A DNA stretch of 64,000 nucleotides. Source: Centropus unirufus. Lineage: Eukaryota; Chordata; Aves; Cuculiformes; Centropidae. Made by a program: the position numbers and the translations under genes. The notes under the pieces were generated by a model, which searched no databases, had not been told where the DNA came from, and saw only the letters and a program-made list of their open reading frames with translations. The stretch is taken from contig VYZI01000005.1 of the NCBI GenBank assembly GCA_013397695.1, positions 5,817,221 through 5,881,220 on the forward strand, given 5' to 3'. Of this stretch, positions 61,967 to 64,000 are shown piece after piece (positions within the stretch are counted from its first letter, which is position 1; every line of letters starts with the position of its first letter).

Positions 61967-64000
61967 ATGTTCTTTAGTTTCTAAGGTGGGTTTTGGTCTT
62001 CCTTCCTGAAATGTGAATGTTTGTAAGTCTGTGATCTGAACAAGAGAGCAACTTTAGACAGAAGTATTTTTTCTCAAAAACTTAGTGCATTTAAAGGAAT
62101 ATTAGTAAAAATAATAAAACCTTTAGAGAAGTCTGGCCAAAAGTATTTCCACTCGGTTTCTAAACTTTTAACTTTTCTGCACTTAGTGATGTATTAATTG
62201 CAACAGCTATGAGATTCCAGTGTCTTAATGTTCAGCAGAAAAAGAGATTAGGAAAATGATTTTCAGGCATCTGCTTAGAAAAACATTTCTTTTTTTCAAT
62301 TTACTGGGCAACCAGAAATGTTACATAGCTGTAGACTGCCAATACCACTCCCTGTAGAGAGCCCATGTAATAAGTTTTGACTTTTCCCTCGCCTTATCCT
62401 ATTTGAATTTCTTTTTTTTTTCCATTATGTAGAGTTCTTTTTACAAGAATAACATGCAGATTATTGGTGTCTTTATCTTCTGTGTGGCTGCAAAGAAAAC
62501 AGAACCAGGAGTTTCATTGCCAGGAACCCCCTCAAGAAATGCTGGAGGCAATATCATTCTCCAGGTTGTATGGAGTTGTATATAGAGGTCTTCAAGAAGC
62601 TATCCTAGATTATATTGCTGGAGGGTAAGGTAGATATATTAGAATATTCAGGAAATGGAAGAGAGGGGATCCCTGCTCTAACACATATCTTGGGATGCTC
62701 CCTGTCAGTCTGGGAAATGTCACGGTTCCTTTAATTCTGTGTTCAATCTTTGTTGGCATTGGCAGGGGCGAATTCACCTATATACTTATATCAGTGTAGT
62801 GTTGAGGGCTACTTGTCTTCACCAGACTTCAAGGTAAATGGCAGGTGTGAGTCTCCTGTGCCTGAATGGCAAATAGAGCAAGGACATCAATGAAAATGAC
62901 CAAAATGAAGGTGAAAAATCTTTGGAACGTGTCAAACTTTTTTTTTTTCCAATAGCAATGCAAACAAGGATCAGGGGACATTTGGAGGTGACATTTTGAA
63001 TAAACTACAATGCCTTGGATACAATTGAAAATCTGTTAAAAGAAGGCCCCAATGATCAGAAAAGGAGGACAAAGAAGCAAGATCTGTCAAAAGGCAAAGG
63101 ATGGTTTCCAGGTGCCATAGGGAGGTGGCACAGACAAGCATTGTGCAAAGTGTTTTTGGACAATCTCACAGTGTAGTTTGAAAACACTCCTTAAAATCAG
63201 ATGCTACTTCAGATCTTCTTCATTTGAACAAGGGTGCAGGAAACCTTACTCTCTGCAGAGGCACAAGAGCACTTGGCATCCCAGGCCACCCTGACTCAGG
63301 AAAGTCTAATAAAAGACTGAAATCAGCCGAGAACGGCTGAACTACTCACAGCTACAAAGGGTTTCACTTAAAACATAACTTGAATTTTTGAGGTGTCTTT
63401 TAGTTAGAGGCTACTCCTTGGTATATCCCTGGAGCAGGGTAGGCTGCCGTGGACTTAACTCTACAGTAGAGTGCCACAAGCCAAAGCGGTATAAACAGAA
63501 TTCCTGCATCCTGTTCTCACCTCTACTTCTAACTAGTTTCTTGATTTTGGATAACTTGCACAATTTCATCTCTGGAGCTTGGCTTGCTTGACTGTATGAC
63601 ATACGATAGCTCCTTTATAAAACTTACTTCACAAAAAAATTGTATTTGCAAAGGATTAGTATTGCATAGTGTGTACTGGATAGAAATTAGGGGACCTTAA
63701 GTAACTGACCAATTTGTATCCAAAGGGTTCATATTGGAGATATTTATACTACTAATGGTGAGCAAGAGCTTCATAGACTGATCTTGTTCTATAATTCTTT
63801 CCTTTGATTTTATTCTGGAATCAAAGCCCTGCCAGGCTGTCAGTGCACTCTCCAGATTTCTGTAACAAATAACTGTCAAGTAAAGGCATGGAAAGCCTAC
63901 TGTAAAAATAATAATAAAAAAAAGGCAACAAACTCTAAATCTTTTATGATGCATTATTCACTATATACATTTTAAACAAAAGCACTGTATGCACAGCCTG
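61967..64000. other. Unassigned non-coding DNA to the window end
   Basis: AT-rich, with a T run at 62938-62948 and a perfect 7-bp hairpin at 63323-63340. No gene or repeat family recognised. Confidence 0.5.
63323..63340. repeat. Perfect 7-bp hairpin with AGAA loop
   Basis: TCAGCCG (63323-63329), the loop AGAA, then CGGCTGA (63334-63340). The stem contains CpG in otherwise CpG-poor DNA. There is no following T run, so it is not a terminator-like element. Confidence 0.7.

Noticed and set aside
1..64000. Prokaryotic-type features: operons, CRISPR arrays, defence islands, tRNA or rRNA genes
   Set aside because: No regularly spaced repeats, no clustered long ORFs, no RNA gene cores seen, and CR1 elements show this is vertebrate (bird-like) DNA.

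Overview
The window looks like ordinary nuclear DNA from a bird. It is AT-rich and gene-poor, and long stretches are neither coding nor clearly repetitive. The best evidence for a bird is four CR1-type non-LTR retrotransposon copies, all on the minus strand. Each ends in the ATTCTATG-like or CACAGAAT-like 3' repeat and the 'GGTTGGAAAAGAC' block that mark CR1 3' ends. The largest copy still encodes recognisable pieces of the CR1 endonuclease/reverse transcriptase. I see no operons, ribosome binding sites, CRISPR arrays or phage. Most open reading frames are 60-140 codons, the background expected in AT-rich vertebrate DNA, and many begin at GTG or TTG.

Layout. 1-339: CpG-rich sequence ending in a TATTAAA signal and a terminal CA, best read as the 3' part of an endogenous retrovirus LTR. 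340-4109: unassigned DNA with one exon-like segment (1202-1386). 4110-4680: a second, less certain LTR with CCAAT, TATA and AATAAA in promoter order. 4681-15675: unassigned, with a (TA)n microsatellite and one N base at 7444. 15676-16478 and 17633-19920: two CR1 copies in the same orientation, 1.15 kb apart. 19921-56532: about 36 kb of unassigned DNA holding small oddities: a 20-bp perfect palindrome, a diverged repeated segment, a possible processed-retrocopy 3' end, a GGAC-rich segment, and exon-like or ORF-like segments near 43.0, 46.4 and 54.4 kb. 56533-56720 and 61363-61966: two short CR1 copies, one with an internal deletion. The rest to 64000 is unassigned.

No complete protein-coding gene can be supported. 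The window is most likely intronic or intergenic. The exon-like segments have splice-site dinucleotides and open frames but no protein family I recognise, so they are hypotheses. I looked for a new biological system on both strands and did not find one. The observations worth a second look are the retrocopy-like poly(A) signature (CR1 rarely makes processed pseudogenes), the exon-like segments, and the LTRs as possible promoters.
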